Part shown: in pieces, positions 62,238 through 64,000 of the stretch
Position numbering within the stretch: the stretch's first letter is position 1
Layout of the letters: the number at the start of each line of letters is the position of its first letter
Assembly: GCA_017418975.1 (NCBI GenBank)
Contig: JAFOMG010000011.1
Coordinates: 124,001 to 188,000 of the forward strand
Length of the DNA stretch: 64,000 nt
Origin: Sphingomonas sp.
GTDB taxonomy: Bacteria; Pseudomonadota; Alphaproteobacteria; Sphingomonadales; Sphingomonadaceae
Reading direction: 5' to 3'
The notes under the pieces: model-generated
Databases searched by the model: none
What the model saw: the letters and a program-made list of their open reading frames with translations, nothing else
What the model was told of the DNA's origin: nothing
Made by a program: the position numbers and the translations under genes

Positions 62238-63311
62238 CTAGGCGAGCTTCAGCGGCAGCCGGACCGCCGCCCGGAACCCGTCCGCGACGGCACCGGTCTC
62301 GAGCGACGCCTCGCCGGCGAACAGCATCTCGAGCCGCGCCCGGGTATTGGCCAGGCCGATGCCCCGGCCCGGTCGGACCGGGGCCGCCGCCGGTGCCGGT
62401 GCCGATCGGTTCTCCACGGTCAGCACCAGCTGCGTGCCGGCCCGGGCCGCCGCGATGCGGAGGCTCGCCGTCCCGGCGCTCGCCTCGACGCCGTGCTTGA
62501 TCGCGTTCTCCACCAGCGGCTGGAGGAGGAAGCCCGGCACCAGGGCTCCATGCAGCGTGGCGGGGGCATCGGTCTCCACCCTCAGCCGTTCGCCGAAGCG
62601 CGCCTGCTCCAGGTCGAGATAGCATTCGATCAGCTCGAGCTCGCGCGCCAGCGGCACTTCGGACCCGTCCAGGTCCATCGCCGCATGCAGGAACTCGGCC
62701 AGGCCTTCCGCCAGCCGGTTGGCCTCGTCCGCCCGGCCGAGCGTGATCAGCGCCGAAAAGGCGTTCAGCGAATTGTACAGGAAATGCGGGTTGAGCTGGA
62801 GCCGCAACAGGGCGAGCTCGGCGCGTAGCCGGGCGATCTCGGCACGGGCCAGCTCGCGCTCGCGGCTGCGGATCCGCTGGAGCACGCCGGTCACCACGAA
62901 GACGGCGCCGGCACAGGCATAGATCAGGAAATAGATGATCCGGACGATCAGCGTCTCCTCGGGCGAATGCGTCGAGAGGCGGGTGGGGAGCAGGCCATGG
63001 ACGAGCGCCTGGATGCCGAAATCGCTCGCGGTCTGGATCGCCGCCGCGCCCGCCAGCGCGATCAGGGTGATCGCCACGCCCAGCCAGAGCGGCTTCCCGT
63101 TGCCGGCGGAGAGGCCGAGGTAGACGGTCACGGTCAGCGCCGCGCCGGAGAGCATCACGCCGGCCTGCGCCACCCATTCGGCGCCGCGGAGCTGGTCGGC
63201 GGCGGCCAGGCTGGGCAGCAGGATCGCCGCGATGCCGATCCACAGGATCGCGCCGAGCTGGGCGGCCTGGCGAGGCGGGGGAAGCTGGAAGTCGAGCCTG
63301 GGCATGCGCAT
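62238..63311 (-). CDS. LytS/YehU-type sensor histidine kinase (paralogue)
   Basis: A 357-residue kinase with the same plan as 60627-61721: membrane segments (about 20-150), SRERELARAEIARLRAELAL coiled coil, LLRLQLNPHFLYNSLNAFSAL (phosphorylated His), LLQPLVENAIKHGVEAS and RGIGLANTRARLEML. The two share their start (PPPRQAAQL against PTPKQAAQL) and helix order, pointing to duplication. I chose the ATG at 63309-63311 because it matches the paralogue's N-terminal length; ATG 63354-63356 is an alternative. No response regulator is adjacent. Confidence 0.88.
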   Translation of the reverse strand: MRMPRLDFQLPPPRQAAQLGAILWIGIAAILLPSLAAADQLRGAEWVAQAGVMLSGAALTVTVYLGLSAGNGKPLWLGVAITLIALAGAAAIQTASDFGIQALVHGLLPTRLSTHSPEETLIVRIIYFLIYACAGAVFVVTGVLQRIRSRERELARAEIARLRAELALLRLQLNPHFLYNSLNAFSALITLGRADEANRLAEGLAEFLHAAMDLDGSEVPLARELELIECYLDLEQARFGERLRVETDAPATLHGALVPGFLLQPLVENAIKHGVEASAGTASLRIAAARAGTQLVLTVENRSAPAPAAAPVRPGRGIGLANTRARLEMLFAGEASLETGAVADGFRAAVRLPLKLA

Positions 63312-63391
63312 CCGGAGCGGTTTCTGGGGCAGTGGCCGCCGCCGGTGCGAAGCCATATGGCGTCCGTCGGCGGCTTCCCTATATCTGGGGC

Positions 63392-64000
63392 ATGTACAGC
63401 GATCCACGCAACTTCCTCTATCGCGACGGTTTCGATCCCGATGCCGCGGCGACGCTCACCGCCGAGGCGCTTCGCGGCGCGGAAGATGGCGAACTCTATC
63501 TCCAATATCGCAAGACCGAGGCGTTCGGCTTCGACGACGGCCGGCTGAAGACCGCCTCGTTCGACACGCAATCGGGCTTCGGCCTGCGGGCGGTATCGGG
63601 GGAGACGACGGCGTTCGCCCATGCCAACGAGATCTCGCCCGCGGCGATTCGCCGCGCCGCCGAGACGATGGCGCTGATCGATCCGTCGAAACGGGCCAAG
63701 GCCCCGCCGCCCCAGGGCAACAACCGCCATCTCTACACCCATGCCGATCCGCTCGACCTGGTGCCCTTCGCCGACAAGGTGAATCTGTGCCAGGCGATCG
63801 ACGCCGCCGCCCGCGCCCGCGATCCGCGGGTGGCGCAGGTCTCGGTCGGGCTCACCGGCTCGTGGAGCGTGGTCGAGATCGTGCGGCCGGACGGCTTCGT
63901 CGCCACCGATGTCCGCCCGCTGGTCCGCCTCAACGTGTCGATCGTGGTCGAGCAGAACGGCCGGCGCGAGACCGGCAGCTTCGGCCTGGGCGGCCGCACC
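63392..64000 (+). CDS. tldD: TldD/PmbA-family metalloprotease, N-terminal part
   Basis: The visible 203 residues begin MYSDPRNFLYRDGFDP and continue with LYLQYRKTEAFGFDDGRLKT, SFDTQSGFGLRAVSGE and SVGLTGSWSVVEIVRPDG, the N-terminal half of TldD (paired with PmbA/TldE in processing of peptides such as microcin precursors and CcdA). The catalytic HExxxH lies beyond the window, which ends in frame with no stop. The ATG at 63392 sits 80 bp from the divergent kinase start. Confidence 0.9.
   Translation, partial: MYSDPRNFLYRDGFDPDAAATLTAEALRGAEDGELYLQYRKTEAFGFDDGRLKTASFDTQSGFGLRAVSGETTAFAHANEISPAAIRRAAETMALIDPSKRAKAPPPQGNNRHLYTHADPLDLVPFADKVNLCQAIDAAARARDPRVAQVSVGLTGSWSVVEIVRPDGFVATDVRPLVRLNVSIVVEQNGRRETGSFGLGGRT

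Overview
The window looks like the replication-origin region of a chromosome from the order Sphingomonadales (Sphingomonas or a near relative, Alphaproteobacteria). Base composition is high in G+C. The gene order PPSP-maf-aroE facing hemE-hemJ-rho, followed by mnmE-mnmG-rsmG-parA-parB, is the conserved alphaproteobacterial origin cluster. Several lineage markers fit: DUF3576, a DUF6489-like gene, a DUF1674 gene, and a TonB-dependent receptor with an EIVVTG TonB box. The genus is inferred from gene content, not measured.

Layout. 1-1745: leftward operon PPSP-maf-aroE, with aroE cut by the window edge. 1746-2076: candidate oriC. 2077-5869: hemE, hemJ, rho with promoter and terminator, and a TerC-family membrane protein. 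5882-7210: a frameshifted SMI1/KNR4-like pseudogene and a dienelactone hydrolase. 7402-13086: DUF6489-mnmE-mnmG-rsmG-parA-parB, with three parS sites between 8923 and 11370. 13092-14167: an accessory pair, a RusA-like nuclease and a predicted PD-(D/E)XK plus HEPN protein. 14179-18744: leuS-lptE-holA and a DUF3576 lipoprotein. 18965-25120: a small beta-barrel protein, a ThiE-like protein, PLPBP, a HAD phosphatase, the xth-ribA-exonuclease operon and lolA. 25210-30863: ftsK, a UbiH-type monooxygenase, a GIY-YIG gene enclosed by perfect 25-bp inverted repeats, a LON-domain protein and CnoX. 31040-35890: tRNA-Gly, two DUF proteins and a TonB receptor. 35909-38714: gcdH with a CaiB-type CoA transferase (glutarate/lysine catabolism). 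38829-41274: hemC-hemD-mitofilin-like. 41486-49804: tsaD-gpsA-DUF1697, rsmB, rpe-heparinase, purH. 49836-58646: polA-flippase, a class A beta-lactamase-like protein, and nadB-GT22 glycosyltransferase. 58725-64000: an esterase, a lone ABC ATPase, two LytS-type histidine kinases around a zinc-finger gene, and the start of a TldD/PmbA protein.

How the parts fit. Most genes are housekeeping: replication and segregation (oriC, parABS, polA, holA, ftsK), tRNA and rRNA modification (mnmE, mnmG, rsmG, rsmB, tsaD), tetrapyrrole synthesis (hemE, hemJ, hemC, hemD), NAD, purine and riboflavin synthesis, and envelope assembly (lptE, lolA). They are packed tightly: 19 gene pairs share a 4-nt NTGA stop/start overlap with N being A, G, T or C. 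Two of these pairs force a CTG start codon, and hemE probably uses one too. The most novel-looking pieces are the RusA/HEPN pair next to parB, the GIY-YIG cassette with its inverted repeats, and the CTG-start genes. No CRISPR array, rRNA operon, IS element or prophage was seen.
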